Below are positions 31,895 to 43,780 of a DNA stretch of 64,000 nt, one piece after another. Under the pieces are notes generated by a model. It was not told where the DNA came from and did no database searches. It worked only from the letters and a program-made list of their open reading frames with translations. The DNA comes from Branchinecta lynchi (Eukaryota > Arthropoda > Branchiopoda > Anostraca > Branchinectidae), in contig JAKZAP010000014.1 in assembly GCA_023053575.1 (NCBI GenBank), forward strand, positions 21,788,938-21,852,937. Reading direction: 5' to 3'. The position numbers and the translations under genes are program-made. Every line of letters begins with the position of its first letter. The first letter of the stretch is position 1.

Positions 31895-32253
31895 GTGAGT
31901 ATTAACCTCTGAACGGCAAAGAAATAACTAGGAACAAAAAAAACAAACAAACAAAAACCCACGACAAAAGCAAAGTGTTGCTCTCGCAACACAATCATTG
32001 TTTTATATTCTAAATGTAGTGCATTAATCTGCCAATATTTTCAATTTGCTAAAATCTTTTTGAAATGTGTTTTTTTTTTTATTTGTATGTTGATGCTTGA
32101 TAATAGTTGGTTATTTGGAAAATTTATAGTATCTTTTTCTCGTTTATTTTCTCTTATTTTGGTCGACCCTGCCATATCGCATCCCATGTGAAAAAAATTC
32201 ATCCACTCTTTCTCACAGACGGGCCTGAAATCCCCCGACGCCACGAATTAAGG
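31895..32253. other. Intron sequence without recognised features
   Basis: A/T-rich; nothing assigned before the TSD of element C. Confidence 0.35.
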
Positions 32254-32261
32254 CTTAGAGA

Positions 32262-34462
32262 CAGGCCCGTATCCAGGAGTTTATTTCGGGGGGGGGGGGG
32301 GGTGCCTTTCGGGGGGGGGGGGGGGGTTGCCTGCTGGTCGGGCAAAAAAAATACAAACAAGATCTGAAAGCTCATATGGCACTTGTAAGAACAGTTAGTA
32401 TGTTTGTCAGATACGGTTTGCAGTTTTCAAGGCTGGATCTCTCTCCCGATTCATTTCATCAGAAAATGGGCTTGATGTAGTGAATCTGAAATGGTTTTAC
32501 CACTCACTAACAACTGTTTCTTCCTCCAACGATGGCCGGATCGAGGGAGGGACTATTTTCAAGCCAATCTTATAGAGTCCCTAACATGCCTGCAAAGTTT
32601 CACGGTCATAGCACATCTGGAAGTACCCTAACTCGTGACCATCGGAACTGTGGAAAACCCCCTCCAACTCCCCCCACTGTGACACGATCCAGTCCTTTTT
32701 TGTTAATAATGTGTCTGCGGCTTATGCTTGTTCTTCCCTCTAAGTCGAAGAACCCCGTCCTACCCCCCCTTCCAGCTCCCCCCTGAAGTTATCGGATCCG
32801 TTCCAGAACTGAAACTGATCATCTGAGAAACTCGTTCTTGACACTTGACAAGTTTCATGCACGTCTCATCACCCGTTCCAGAGATATGCATGTCACTAGA
32901 TTCCGGGTTCCTCATCCTTCCATTACCCCTATGATCATCGGATCGGGAAAGGAACTATTTTCAAGTCGACCTGCCAAGTGTCATGGTCCTGTACATGTGG
33001 AAGTACCCTAACTCGTGATCACCGGAAATCCGGGAAAACGCCCTCCAACCCCCTCTACTGTGACACGATCCGGTCTTGTTTTGTCAACAAACTATCTAGG
33101 GTTAATGCTTCTTCTTCCCTTCAAGTTCCATCCCGATCCCTCGACCCTAAGAATTTAACCCTCCCCCCGTTTTCGGATTCGGTCCAGATTTGAAATTGAA
33201 AATCTGAGACACTAGTTCTTCACAATTGTCAAGTTTCATGCATGTCCAATTATCCGTTCCAGAGTTATGCATGTTTTTAGTTTTCGGATTCCCCATCCCT
33301 CCACTCCCCCCGCGATGGCTGGATCGCAGAAGCGATTATTTCCAAGTTAATCTGGTTGGTTCTCTCATATGCCTGCCAAGTTTTATTGTGCTAGCTTATG
33401 TGGAAGCGTTTCACGAGATTTCCGGTGCCCCACTCAAGCCCCCATCCCCCCCCCAGTTATCGGATCTGGCTCGGATTTGAAATTCAACGTACAAAGACTT
33501 GTTCTTGACATATTTCAAGTTTCATGCATGTCCGATTACCCGTTCCAAAGTTATGCATGCTACTAGTTTCCGGATTTCCCATACCTCCACTCCCACGATG
33601 GCAGGATCGGGGAAGTGATTATTTCTAAGTTATTCTGGTCGGTTTCCTGATATGCCTGCCAAATTCCATTGTCCTAGCTTATGTGGAAGCGTGTCATGAG
33701 ATTTCCAGTGCCCCCTCCAGCCCCCCCCAATTTATCGGATCTGGTCCGGATTTGAAACTGAGCATCTGAAGCACTTCTTCTTGACATCTGTCAAGTTGCA
33801 TCCATGTCTGATTACCCGTTTCACAGTTATGCATGTTACTACTTTCCCGATACTTTCCCGATTTCCCATCCCTCCACTCCCCCCACGATGGCCGGATCGG
33901 GGAAGTGATTATTCCCAAGCTAATCTGGTAGGTTTCCTGATACGCCTGCCAAGTTTCGTCGTCCTAGCTTGTGTAGAAGCGTTTTCCGAGATTTCCGGTG
34001 CCCCCCTCCAGCCCCCCCCCCCCCTCCCCAGTTATCAGATCTGGTCCGGATTTGAAACTGAGCATATGAAGCACTTGTTCTTGACACATGCCAAGTTTCA
34101 TGCATGTCCGATTACCTGTTCTAAAGTTATGCATGTTACTAGTTTCCGGATTTCCCATTCGTCCACTCCCCCACGATGACCAGATCGGAGAAGTGAGTGA
34201 TTCCAAGCTAATCTGGTTGGGTCCCTTACATGCCTGCCAAGTTTCATCGTCCTAGCATATGTGGAAGTGCCCAAACTAGCAAAACCGGGACAGACCGACA
34301 GAATGACAGACCGACAGAAATTACAATCGCTATATGGCACTTGAGTATGCTCAAGTGCTATAAAAACGCATATATCAGAGGGAAACCCTATACAAATGAT
34401 TATTTTTGTATATTTCGGTGGGGGGGATCAACCCCCTAACCCCCCCCCTGGATACGGCCTTG
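32262..34462. mobile_element. Element C (hAT MITE) split by an element B insertion, TSD CTTAGAGA
   Basis: The left end CAGGCCCGTATCCAGG at 32262 and right end CCTGGATACGGCCTTG at 34462 are flanked by CTTAGAGA at 32254-32261 and 34463-34470. Only about 190 bases belong to C; the interior 32365-34365 is element B. The target duplication proves that the two distant ends are one insertion. Confidence 0.92.
32365..34365 (-). repeat. Element B copy 5, nested in element C
   Basis: Left end AAAGCTCATATGGCACTTG, right end hairpin TATGGCACTTGAGTATGCTC plus AAGTGCTATA. The cores appear as CCAAGTTTCATC near 32577, 32850, 32975, 33110, 33229, 33375, 33525, 33659, 33795, 33950, 34090 and 34235. The first two rounds keep the i-iii-ii order; later ones alternate i-ii only. 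The AT-rich distal part is missing. Confidence 0.85.
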
Positions 34463-34516
34463 CTTAGAGACATTGATCATTGGTCTTTCCAGAACCGATT
34501 GTTGAGCTATTGGATT

Positions 34517-34745
34517 GCCATTCCACGTGAAGACTCTACAATCATTATAATCATATTATTATTATTATTATTATTTATTCCTTCAAAACTGAAGAGTGAT
34601 ATGTAAAACTTCTCTGATGTTTAAACCGTCACTTGAAAACACAACATATCGCTTGACATAATCCCTGTAACAAAGTAACAAAGAAAGAATGTACAAAACG
34701 CTTTCAAAGGAACTTTGGACAGACCTGTGGCTTATACCTATTGCA
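34517..34745 (-). repeat. LINE 3'-end-like repeat R, copy 1
   Basis: GTGAAGACTCTACAATCATT, an ATT-trinucleotide run, then ACAACATATCGCTTGACATA and GGAACTTTGGACAGACCTGT. Repeated at 35371-35600. The ATT run would be the 3' tail if read on the minus strand. Confidence 0.5.
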
Positions 34746-35230
34746 TTAGATGTATGTATGTATGTATATTCTTTATAACCCGTTACATTCAAACTGAACA
34801 AGAACGGAGTAAATAGAAGAAAAATAAATAAAGAGAAACGAGAGAAACAATTAACGATCAACGACAAAATGTATATAGCACTACAAATAAAGTAAAACAC
34901 AAAGGGCTAGTTGATCAGTAGTCATCCATTGGGCACAAAGTACCGGTAACCACGGGTGTGCGGCCCGTTCCAAGAACTTTCTGGACTAACTTATCTACAA
35001 CCTCGTTGGGTTCTACCAGTCTGAATTTTCTTATTAGGTACCTGTTGCGTTTCCACGGTGGCATTTTTAGCAAATATTTTAGGTAACGAAAGAGCTACCG
35101 GACTCGAGACTGCTCGGTAGTCGTGAATAGTTTCCAAAATGGAGCCAGATATAAAACGTGGGGTAGCGCCACAGCGCTGTAGAGTTCGGCGAGCAGACTG
35201 CGTGAAAAGTGGACCTTGTTTGTCACGACG
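34746..35230 (-). pseudogene. LINE-L ORF2 C-terminal fragment
   Basis: The minus strand reads SAVALPHVLYLAPFWKLFTT, a stop, then LFRYLKYLLKMPPWKRNRYL and NEVVDKLVQKVL, followed by a 3' untranslated part with GGGTTATAAAGAATATAC and an (ACAT)n tail. It matches the pattern FKYAKHLL at 49282-49668 and RYAKYLLSLPPW at 59600-59870. Confidence 0.55.
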
Positions 35231-35370
35231 GAAGCGTAAGCGAATCGAAGTTTCTTCTCCGAATTTTGTAAAAGGAGAGACCGATTATCACCATATTATC
35301 ATTATTTGTATTATTGTGATATTTCGCTACATAACGGTTGGGAAAGTGTGTTTGCTTTTAATTAAAACAG

Positions 35371-35600
35371 ACGTTCCTTGTGAAGACTCTACGATCATTA
35401 TTATTATTACTACTTTACTATTATTGTTATTATTTATTAGATTTCTTCAAAACGGAAGTGTGGTGTATAAATTTTAAACAACAACATATCGCTTGACATA
35501 ATTCGTTTATAAGTTTACATCGAAAGAATGTACAGTGAACAGTGTTCCATAGGAACTTTGGATAGACCTGTGTGGTCTATACCTACTGAATTACAGTCTA
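35371..35600 (-). repeat. LINE 3'-end-like repeat R, copy 2
   Basis: GTGAAGACTCTACGATCATT, ATT/ACT trinucleotides, ACAACATATCGCTTGACATA, GGAACTTTGGATAGACCTGT. Same strand and order as copy 1. Confidence 0.5.
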
Positions 35601-36304
35601 TTATAATTATTATATTTTGCTAAATGGAAGTTGGGAAAATGTGAAAGAAAACTCAACGACGCAATGCGCGACATATATACAAAGCGGCAATCACCTCAGT
35701 AGCTTGTTTGTAAGCATTCACTCGGTATTCCGATGTCCAGGCACCTCTATTCGTACAGGCGGGGGTAGCTCCTCCAGAAGGTTAGAAGTAGTTTTCTAGA
35801 ACAACTTTTTGTTCTGATAAGAAAAATCGTACCGCAAGACTTCGCACCAATACTGACGTTTTGACTTTAAAGACGGATCAGGCCTATAAGATGAACTGTA
35901 TACAAAAATATGCTACCAGCATTCAAATAAGAAAAATTCACAAACTATACATGTTTCGAGTCCTTTTTTTATGGATATGTAATGGTAAATTTTCATATAG
36001 TATATACACATCATATAGAAGAAAAACTTAAAAACGGCCTCTCTCCGTCGATCTATTGTCAAGTTCCATGGATACGAAGAGATTACCCCCCCCCCCCCCC
36101 CCCAACAAAAAAAACCCTAAAAACCCTAGTTACGGTCCTGGTTCTGTGAACATTCTGCCCGTTCAGACTTACTACCATTCGAAGCAGCTTGAAGCAGTGA
36201 AAACCTGTGCTTGAATTTGTTGGTCGTTTTCCCTCTTTACTGCACTGACGAACTTGGGCGAACTAATTGTTCCTTCATTAGTTAATGCCGATCTTTTTCC
36301 ATAG
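35601..36304. other. Last intron of gene 1, 3' part
   Basis: A C-tract at 36086-36102; otherwise unassigned. Ends with the terminal exon acceptor. Confidence 0.35.
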
Positions 36305-36505
36305 GAAGACCAAGACTGGGGGTTCGTTGCCATGGTGCTGGACCGACTGTTTTTATGGATTTTTACAGCCACCTCCCTCGTCGGGTCCATCGCCATCTTA
36401 ATGGATGCCCCGGCACTTTATGACGATTCGCTGCCAATCGACATGAACTATTCACGTATTGCCAGGAGGATGTATCGGCTTAATAGTAACGAAGAGTTCG
36501 AATAA
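36305..36505 (+). CDS. nAChR alpha-like subunit, terminal exon with TM4 and stop
   Basis: Terminal coding exon of 66 codons plus TAA. The acceptor is CTTTTTCCATAG at 36304. It opens EDQDWGFVAMVLDRLFLWIF, continues through TM4 (about residues 14-34) and ends with an extracellular tail that contains APALYDDSLPID and finishes NSNEEFE. The D-W-x-x-V-A-M-V-x-D-R-L run before TM4 and the A-P-x-L-Y-D-x-x-x-P-I-D tail are strong family signatures, and gene 2 on the other strand has both. The intron before this exon sits at the same place, in the same phase, as the last intron of gene 2. Possible polyadenylation signals follow at 36585 and 36607. Confidence 0.95.
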   Translation, partial: EDQDWGFVAMVLDRLFLWIFTATSLVGSIAILMDAPALYDDSLPIDMNYSRIARRMYRLNSNEEFE

Positions 36506-36584
36506 GTGTTATGTTAATATGCTGCTGTTTCCCATTTCGCTATTAAATCTACCCCTCGGATTTTGTACTTCTGAGAGGCCAGGT

Positions 36585-36612
36585 AATAAAACCAAGAACA
36601 GATTATAATAAA
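36585..36612 (+). promoter_or_regulatory. Candidate polyadenylation signals of gene 1
   Basis: Two AATAAA hexamers, at 36585-36590 and 36607-36612, lie 80-110 bases after the gene 1 stop codon. They are the first canonical hexamers after the stop. Cleavage here would give a very short 3' UTR of about 120 bases. No transcript evidence is available. Confidence 0.5.
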
Positions 36613-36640
36613 CCATGGCAGATTACAGTTTTGTTTTTTT

Positions 36641-36720
36641 CCAGCTAGAACCGGAAGATGACCTTGCCAAGAAGGGACGAAATATCGCTGAAGAGCATCC
36701 TAGCTGACTTTTCCTTTCTT
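36641..36720. repeat. Element H fragment
   Basis: GACCTTGCCAAGAAGGGACG and AAATATCGCTGAAGAGCATC, then TAGCTGAC, match the right arm of H. Just downstream of the gene 1 polyadenylation signals. Confidence 0.6.
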
Positions 36721-36767
36721 ACGCATTTGTAGATGACAGGAATCTTTGTCTCGCCGCCCCTAGGCGT

Positions 36768-37221
36768 CAGAGATGGGCGAATCCGACTCCGGATTCGAAT
36801 CCATGATCCGTCCTTTTTGCCGGATTAGAATCCTCTGCTTGTCAGGATGGATTTGGATTCGGACTCGGATTCCAATTTCAAATCTTAAGAATCCACTCGA
36901 ATTTCTAATATTTCACAATTTTTACACACTGTGCTCAAGGTACTTTGCTACAAGGTACAACTGTACTAATCGACCCCCAAGTTCATTCATAGTTACCGAG
37001 AGGAAACCATACTATAACAACCACACATGAAAAAATAGAAAGATGGTTCGCATCATTAAATTAATCGTCTCAATTGTCTTAGGCATCAGTGCTTTTTTGT
37101 CACCTCTGATTTGAACTGTAACCTTTGTAGATGGTTTAATTTGGTTCAGGTTGGATTAAATCCTCAGCGTGAAACGGTGGATTCGGATTCGAATCCTCAG
37201 ATAATCGGATTCAACCATCTG
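36768..37221. mobile_element. MITE with CAGAGATGGGCGAATCC end
   Basis: Ends CAGAGATGGGCGAATCC and GGATTCAACCATCTG pair imperfectly; sub-terminal GGATTCGGATTCGAATCC blocks are inverted on both sides. No target duplication seen, so it is old. hAT-like by its end sequence. Confidence 0.55.
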
Positions 37222-38400
37222 TGGGCCATCGGACATCCGTGGTCCTGTTCCGAAAATGCTGAGCAGATGCTTATACACAAGACCTTATATACCGTTGCAC
37301 ACCCTCATATCGCTATCGTACTGAGCACTGCAAAGTTACCGTTTCATCCATCCTCAGCAAAATTTTTGAATGCACTTTGGCACCAGATATTACTTTTAAG
37401 TGTGACTTTGGAAGCCAACAGTATGGTTTCAGAGAACGAATTGGATGCTCCCATGCCCATAACTCACTGATCCAAATTCTCAAGCAAGCATCAGCAAAGA
37501 GAGATACAGTTCATCTTTGCGCAATTGACATCGCTGGAGCTTTTGACAACATTAACCACGTCCAGGCTTTACTGTCTTTGACGGAAAACGGCGTAAACAT
37601 GTCGATCAAATTAACCTTGAGATCTTGGTATTCCGAATGCAAACTGGTAGTCAAATGGCAAGACAGGCTGAGTCACCCTATTACAGTGAAAAAGGGAGTT
37701 CCACAGGGCAGGGTCCTATCACCACTGAGTCTTAAATGTGCGATTGCCCAGTGCCTAAAAAGCTTACGCCAACTTTTAACTTCCGTGGCATCGATGTTAG
37801 CTACCTGGCCTGTGCCGACGACGTCCTCCTTGTCAGGCGATCTAGGAAGGGCCTTGAAACAAACGTTGCTAGCCTGAACCAATCTCTTAGCAAGATTGGC
37901 GTATCAGTCAACGCTAGTAAATGTCATTACGTTTGTTTCAACGCTCCTGCTAGGCTGCTACTCCTCGGAAACCCTCTCTGAATGTCGGAGGCAATGTTCT
38001 CGTAATCCAGGAAAAAATTCGATTGCTTAGGATAACAATTGCGAAAACTATGCGAAAGATTTGCGATCAAATCAGCCGCTAAAGGAATTAGATCGGTTAC
38101 TGCAAAATTGTGCCGAACCGTTCGAGGTATAGCAGACCTGAGCTTGGGAAGTTAACTTCCTGGCTAGAATACATTCTATAGTCAGAAGAAAGGACCTTCG
38201 ACGCATACGCTCGAAATACTTCACATATCTGAGACTTCTTCTCTACCTACCCCGGCGCACACGGAACTGCTACCTGATCCGCCGTTTGTTAATTTCCGAC
38301 CCATTGTTGACGCCTGAAGCCCTCTCCTCTAATTTGTGGTCTCCGATTGGAAAATTATCTGTCCACGATCCCATCAATGTGATTCTAAATCAGTGAACCT
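37222..38400 (+). pseudogene. LINE reverse transcriptase fragment
   Basis: From about 37325 the plus strand reads KVTVSSILSKIFECTLAPDI, QQYGFRERIGCSHAHNSLIQ, VHLCAIDIAGAFDNINHVQA and VKKGVPQGRVLSPLSLKCAI. After a frameshift near 37740 it reads VSYLACADDVLLVRRSRKGL and LSKIGVSVNASKCHYVCF. The catalytic box is C-A-D-D instead of Y/F-A-D-D. Later parts decay with stops. CR1/L2-like by motif order. Confidence 0.8.
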
Positions 38401-38582
38401 TTACATTTGTTGAGTGTTTTGCGATTATTATTACGCCCTTTGGCAGTGCGTCATAAATCCTTCATTCACTCATTCAGAGACGTTAGAATTCCGGTACAAC
38501 GATAGAAATCAAAGGGGACGAAATTTTCACAGTCGGAGATTCGGAGAGACGAATGTTTCCTCAAAAGCAGAAAACTTACTAA
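38401..38582. other. Spacer between LINE and element B
   Basis: Nothing recognised except possible LINE 3' untranslated sequence. Confidence 0.3.
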
Positions 38583-40500
38583 ACAAGAGCTACGAGCTCA
38601 TATGGCAGTTGTTGCGAGTAGGCACGTAGGCAAGAAATAGGATATCTAGTTACACATCTTCTCTTACCGGCTATCACGTTTCGCTTGAGTCTGAGCATTT
38701 TTCGCGAAAATACAGCACCCTCCTCCACCTTGTTCAGATCCGGCCCGGACCCTAAACTATGTCATCTAGAGGACATCGTATCTCTACTCTTCAAGTTTCA
38801 TTCAAATCCCTCCACTCGTTTGACCCCTATGTGAGCTACAAAATTTCCGGGACTCCCCCTCGGACTCCCCACACCGTGGCCAAATACGACTAGGAAACAT
38901 AGACGTCGTATCCCTGACATCTCTTCTTCTCACTCTTCACGTTTGAGTCCAATCGAAGCATATCTGCAAATTTCCGGTTTCCGGTTCATCCTCCTCCTAC
39001 CCTGGCCGGATCCAGTCTGAACCGTAAAAAACAACCTAGGTCTCATAAAATCGGTATTGTCAAAGTTCCATTCCGTTCGGTTCAATCGTTTGTTTTGTGT
39101 GCATGTAACAAAGTTTCCAGCCCCCCTCTCCCTCCAAATCCTACAACCATTGCCGCATGTGGTTCGGAGACATGTCTTGCCTGTCTAGGTCATCAGTTCT
39201 TATCACCAGAAAAGTTTTACTCGACTCGGACCACCCGTTCGCATCCTACAGAAATCAATAATTTCCGAATTCCCCTCCCTCAGAAATGGTCGGATAAAAA
39301 AACGGAAGTTTCTCTGAAGGCATTGTGTCAGGTCCTTAATTCTATTTGGTTGGGTCACTAATATGCCTACCAAGTTTGATTGTCCTTAGCTTATCTGGAA
39401 GTATCCTTATTCGCGATCACTGGAATTCCGGGAAACCCCCTCCAACTCCCCCCAAAGAGCCCCAATATGGTCTAGTTCTGTCAAGAACGTATCTAGGGCT
39501 TATGTTTGTTCTTCCCACCAGATTCCATCCGATCCCTCGACGCTAAGCCTTTCACTAAAATTTTCGATGCCCCCTTCGACTCTCCCCACAGGTATCGGAT
39601 CCGGTCCGGACTTGACATGGATCATCTGAGACCACACTTCTTTTCACTTGCGAAGTTTCATTCACATCAGAGCGCCCGTTCAAAAGTCATGAATACCACT
39701 AGACTCCGGATTTCCCATCCCTTCACTCCGACTATTCTCAAGTCAGTTTATTCGAGTCCTGGATACGCCTGCCCAGTTTCATCGTCTTGGTACATCAAGA
39801 AGTACCACACTCGTGTGATCAACAGAATTCCACCCCCCCCCCCCCAAGCCCCCCACAGTGCCCGAATCGGTCCGGTTAAGTCAACGATGTGTCTAGTGTT
39901 TGCTTGGTGTCTTCCCACCAAGTTTTATCTTGATCCTTCAACTCATAGCGTTTCCCAAGTCACTGGATCCGGTCCAGATTTCAAGTCTTTCCAAATATCA
40001 AGCTTCATTAAGATCCAATCACCCGTTCAAAGTTATGATTCCAGATTCCCCTCCCTCCACTCCCCCCACAGTGCCCGAATCGGTCATGTTAAGTCAACGA
40101 TGTGTCTAGTGTTTGCTTGGTATCTTCCTACCGAGTTTCATCTCGATCCCTCCAGCGTTTCCCAAGATTTTCGGTTGCCCCCTCCAGCCGCCAAAAGTCA
40201 CCGGATCCGGTCCGGATTTTAAGTGGGTCGTCTGAGGCATGAGGTCTTTCCAAATATCAAGTTTCATCGAGATCCGATCACCCGTTCAAAAGTCTAAAAT
40301 ACCTCAAGATTCCGGATTCCCCCTCCCTCCACGAACCTCGGATGGGGGACGGAGTGTTATGAAAGAAACGAAACGATAAATAACGAAAAAACAACAACAA
40401 ACAAACTAAACAAAACAACATGAACTATCTAACCAGTATCAATTGCGATCGCTATATGATCGCTATATGGCACTTGGCCGAGGGCAAGTGCCATAAAAAA
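38583..40500 (-). repeat. Element B copy 6
   Basis: Left end AACAAGAGCTACGAGCTC then ATATGGCAGTTG; right end hairpin TATGGCACTTGGCC, GAGG, GCAAGTGCCATA. Modules with CCAAGTTTCATC-like cores in i-iii-ii order at ~140-base steps. The 238-codon frame 39506-40222 is a by-product of the repeats. Confidence 0.85.
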
Positions 40501-40603
40501 TCCCGATGCTCCATAGCCTACCTGAGGAGCCTCCCGAGCCAACGAAGGACAGCAAATTTGTTTTACTCATAATATTTACTGACTCCTCTTTCATCATTTC
40601 TCG

Positions 40604-40850
40604 CGGGATTGACACGGCACGACACGACATATTGAAGGAGGCCCGAAAACTAAAAAGAGGCACGAAAACTAAAAGGCCCCTTTCAGGCTTCAGAGTGAGG
40701 GGCTGGAACAATGCTTTAACGTGACAAACCTCAGGCTTTGGAGTTACGAACCCTCACTTACTTGTCTACTCTACTACTTTCTAATCTCTTTTGGTTACTC
40801 GTGCTTCCTGCGCCATGCCGTACCGCCGTGCCTCCTTTTAGTCGATCTTA
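40604..40850. mobile_element. Element E copy without clear TSD
   Basis: GGGATTGACACGGCACGACA at the left and CGTGCCTCCTTTTAGTCGAT at the right, with GGCCCCTTTCAGGCTTCAGA inside. Collinear with 46580-46822. Confidence 0.7.
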
Positions 40851-40974
40851 AGGATCTTAACGATAGTGGTTCTGGCCTAAGATCTGCTAGCCAGTGTTCC
40901 AGGACGTATACTTTCAAACAATCGAAACTAGTCTTTATGAAACACTGACAAAAGCATCAAATGACTAGAATAAT

Positions 40975-41165
40975 GTTTGAATGCTAGGTTTGTGGTTATT
41001 TCGGGAGTTCTCGCACTTGCAGTAGTATTAATAAGGGCTTTATTGACGAGACATAAAGGAATAAGTATGACGTAGTAGAATAAGGTTTTAATACTAGTTT
41101 TGTGGATCCATAAAAGGGTTATGTCGGGATTTCTCGCACTTGCAGTAATATTAATAAAGGCTTTT
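40975..41165 (+). repeat. Tandem duplication, period about 115 bases
   Basis: CTCGCACTTGCAGTAGTATT, AATAAGGGCTTT recurs as CTCGCACTTGCAGTAATATT, AATAAAGGCTTT, preceded in each by CTAG(G/T)TTTGTGG. Two units only. Confidence 0.55.
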
Positions 41166-43399
41166 TTCTGATCTTTAAACAAATTACAGTGCAACACAGA
41201 CGAAAACAAATACCGAGAGGATAATTATGAACCTAAGAAGACCTAGAGGTGGCTCAAATGGCGACAAAGATGATTATAGCGGGCATGGATCTTATTTTGC
41301 TTTTCTGAACTCATTTGTATCGGGTCCTTGAAACCTATAGGTAATGTATACCCCACCGATTTGAATAATGTCAGTTAAGCTTAGGAATTGCCTAAACTCG
41401 CACTTGCTAGCACCAAGACTGTGTAGCCTCTTGACGTCCCTGGTGCCCTGGAAGCTGATAGTTCATCCCTGTAACTTGTTTTCCAGCTCACGTCATTCCG
41501 GCTACTGTTACTGTTTCTTTTTAGTCCCGCTGACTGTTGTTTTTATTTTTTTGGGGGGGTTGGATAGTTAGCAGTGTGTTTGGTGGAAATTTGTGCTGTA
41601 GTTTTTATTTATTGTTTTTATTGCTGCTTTCTTTCTTTCTTATTCTTTCTTTAAGATCTTAATATTTGAAGGGTATTTAGTCCCTTCAGGCTAGGTTATT
41701 GAAGAGTTCGTTTGTTTTTTGTTTGTTTTTTGGGGGGTGGGCGGGGAGGATAAGCCCTTGTTCTCTCTCTGTCAACCCTTCTCTTAAGGGAATCTGTTGT
41801 TTCGGCCTCCCTTGTCACCTCGCAAAGGGGGACAACCAGCTATGCAAAGAAAGTGTATCCGTCCCGTTTCTTGCTGTGAGATTGTTTAAATGAGTGCCCT
41901 CGCATCCTGCTGAGAGCGAAATAACACTGGGCAGTAGCACCAAGGCTTTACAAAACTAACACAAACTCGAATGTCAGTGATACTAGCACCACTAGCGATA
42001 TAGATCGTCCCTACTGAAACTCATTCAGTCGTTAACCAGCGCTGGCTCCGATAGCTTTTTTTCTGAACACAGCAAAAAAATGATACAGCCCCCATAGTTT
42101 CCTTGGTGTGTTCAGACCACACAATTTGCTGTAGGCTACTAGAAATTTGTAGACCCGCAAGTTTGTCTCGCTTTGAATGCCGCAACCGTAGTGGGCGGCA
42201 CTACGAGTATGGCCCATTTGCAAAGCATTGGAAGCATAAGTGTAACACTCCGTAGTAGTATTTTGCTCGGGTCCTGCCTGCCGGAGGTGTCTTTTACGAC
42301 CAGTTTTTTGTAATTGTTGATGGTGAACAGCTTCTGGGCGAATAGCGACGTTCCGTCATCTTCGATGAAAAGTCAACGAGATGACTGTCCGAACAAGTCA
42401 GAAAGGGGAATACATCGACAATTGTACACTATCAACTTTCAAGACGCTTATTCCTACCAGCATCTAGATATGACAATGCTGCTAAATTATTTTTTTTGTT
42501 TAGCAACAATCTATTATGAACCGGGGAAACAGGCTTTCTTGATGCGAGATCATGCAACGCTTCGAAGAACTCCAGACTGAAGAAAACAAAGCCACGTCGT
42601 AATTTCCCAAAGTCGGCAGAAAAACCGAGCGAGAGTTTATAGCTGAGACTAGAAGAAATGCACAGAAATTGTTCAAGTTAAAACCCCGGAGTTTAAGGAG
42701 CCCAGTTAGGAAAAAACACGGGTGTCATTTAAAGGACTCGTCGCACCTACACTGTCAATGCGACCTACTTCTGTACTCACTCCGCCCATTTAAACTAAAG
42801 CCTTAGATCCGAATTTCATACTGTACATTCTAAGCCGCTTTGACAACTCACTGATGTCACACTCGTCTTGTTTCGTCATCTTCAGTGATTATCATACTCC
42901 CGACGGTAGTTTACGAGAAGGTCCGTCGTATTTCTTTTTTTTTAACTATTCCCTATTCTCGATAGTAGCGAGAAGCCAACGGGGCTGGGCAAAGGCTTAA
43001 AAGAGCCGAAGTTGTGGATAATTTAGGAAGAATAGCCTGCTTTAAAGATTCTACTTATATACAATACAACAAACAGTGTGAGGGGTGCTTTAAGCTTTAA
43101 AAAAGCAATCCCACTAGCTATGACAGCTGATGAACTTCAATCAAACTAAATTGCAGAACTTAAAAAATCATGATCCAGAGCTAAAAACGGTAAGGTTCGA
43201 TTATCCGTATGTGCAGAAACTGCCACGAAATTGAAAGACAAGAAAGCATTAAACAGTGTTTGCAGCTCCTGGTTAGACCTTCGATAAAATGATCAAACCC
43301 TTTTGCAAATGACTCCTGCCAACATGAGTATTAACACAGCTCAACTAGCAGCGAAAATAGCCTCATTATATTTTAATTCAAATAAATTAATAAACAGTT
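41166..43399. other. Intergenic sequence without a convincing gene
   Basis: A T-rich stretch at 41575-41700 resembles LINE 3' untranslated sequence. The minus frame 42032-42223 could be a worn LINE piece but has no diagnostic motif. No exon of either receptor gene was seen. Confidence 0.35.
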
Positions 43400-43620
43400 A
43401 TACTTAACCGGCACAATATATCGCTATCCTTAAAGAAAAACTGGAGAATACCGTCTGTTGGCACAACAGAGTAAGATAATACTTGTCACTTATTGGAGAC
43501 TCACTTTAATTAAGTTCAAACAAATTATAAGGAAACCTAATTGGCACAATGTATCGCAAATATTGAAGGTTAAAGAAACGCTGGAGACCATAGTAAGTTG
43601 GCACAAAAGAGAGTGGTAAA
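43400..43620 (+). repeat. Tandem duplication, period about 131 bases
   Basis: GGCACAATATATCGC, AAAGAAAAACTGGAGA and GTTGGCACAACAGAG recur as GGCACAATGTATCGC, AAAGAAACGCTGGAGA and GTTGGCACAAAAGAG. Confidence 0.6.
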
Positions 43621-43780
43621 ATCGTTCTTGCGTAAGGTCTGGACTTAAATTCAAATACTAGCTTTGGCACGTATAATTCAAACATACATATACATGTCGT
43701 GAGCTTAGGTAGCTCTACTATTAAAACCCTTTTTGACACTCTTAAAAAATGTCATATCAATTAACAAAGTCGCTCCGCTT

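Larger units (their letters stand above)
3006..36505 (+). other. Gene 1: nAChR alpha-like subunit gene, 3' part (five exons)
   Basis: Span of the visible part of a nicotinic acetylcholine receptor alpha-like subunit gene. Exons are 3006-3186, 20886-21042, 24774-25198, 31613-31894 and 36305-36505; introns are about 17.7, 3.7, 6.4 and 4.4 kb. Every junction is GT-AG and phases agree (0, 1, 0, 0 after exons one to four), giving about 414 continuous residues from the Cys-loop to the stop. Missing to the left are the signal peptide and most of the N-terminal ligand-binding domain, roughly 150-200 residues by family norm. Members form pentameric acetylcholine-gated cation channels in the neuronal plasma membrane. 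The intact frame in all five exons argues for a functional gene. Exact subtype cannot be set without a tree. Confidence 0.93.

Noticed and set aside
34517..35600. Repeats R as a target duplication of the LINE-L fragment between them
   Set aside because: At about 230 bases they are far too long and too diverged for a LINE target duplication; more likely two independent 3'-end copies.
39506..40222. 238-codon open frame, the second longest in the window
   Set aside because: It lies wholly in element B and its Ser/Pro-rich translation repeats with the modules; no stops because the modules share a frame by chance.
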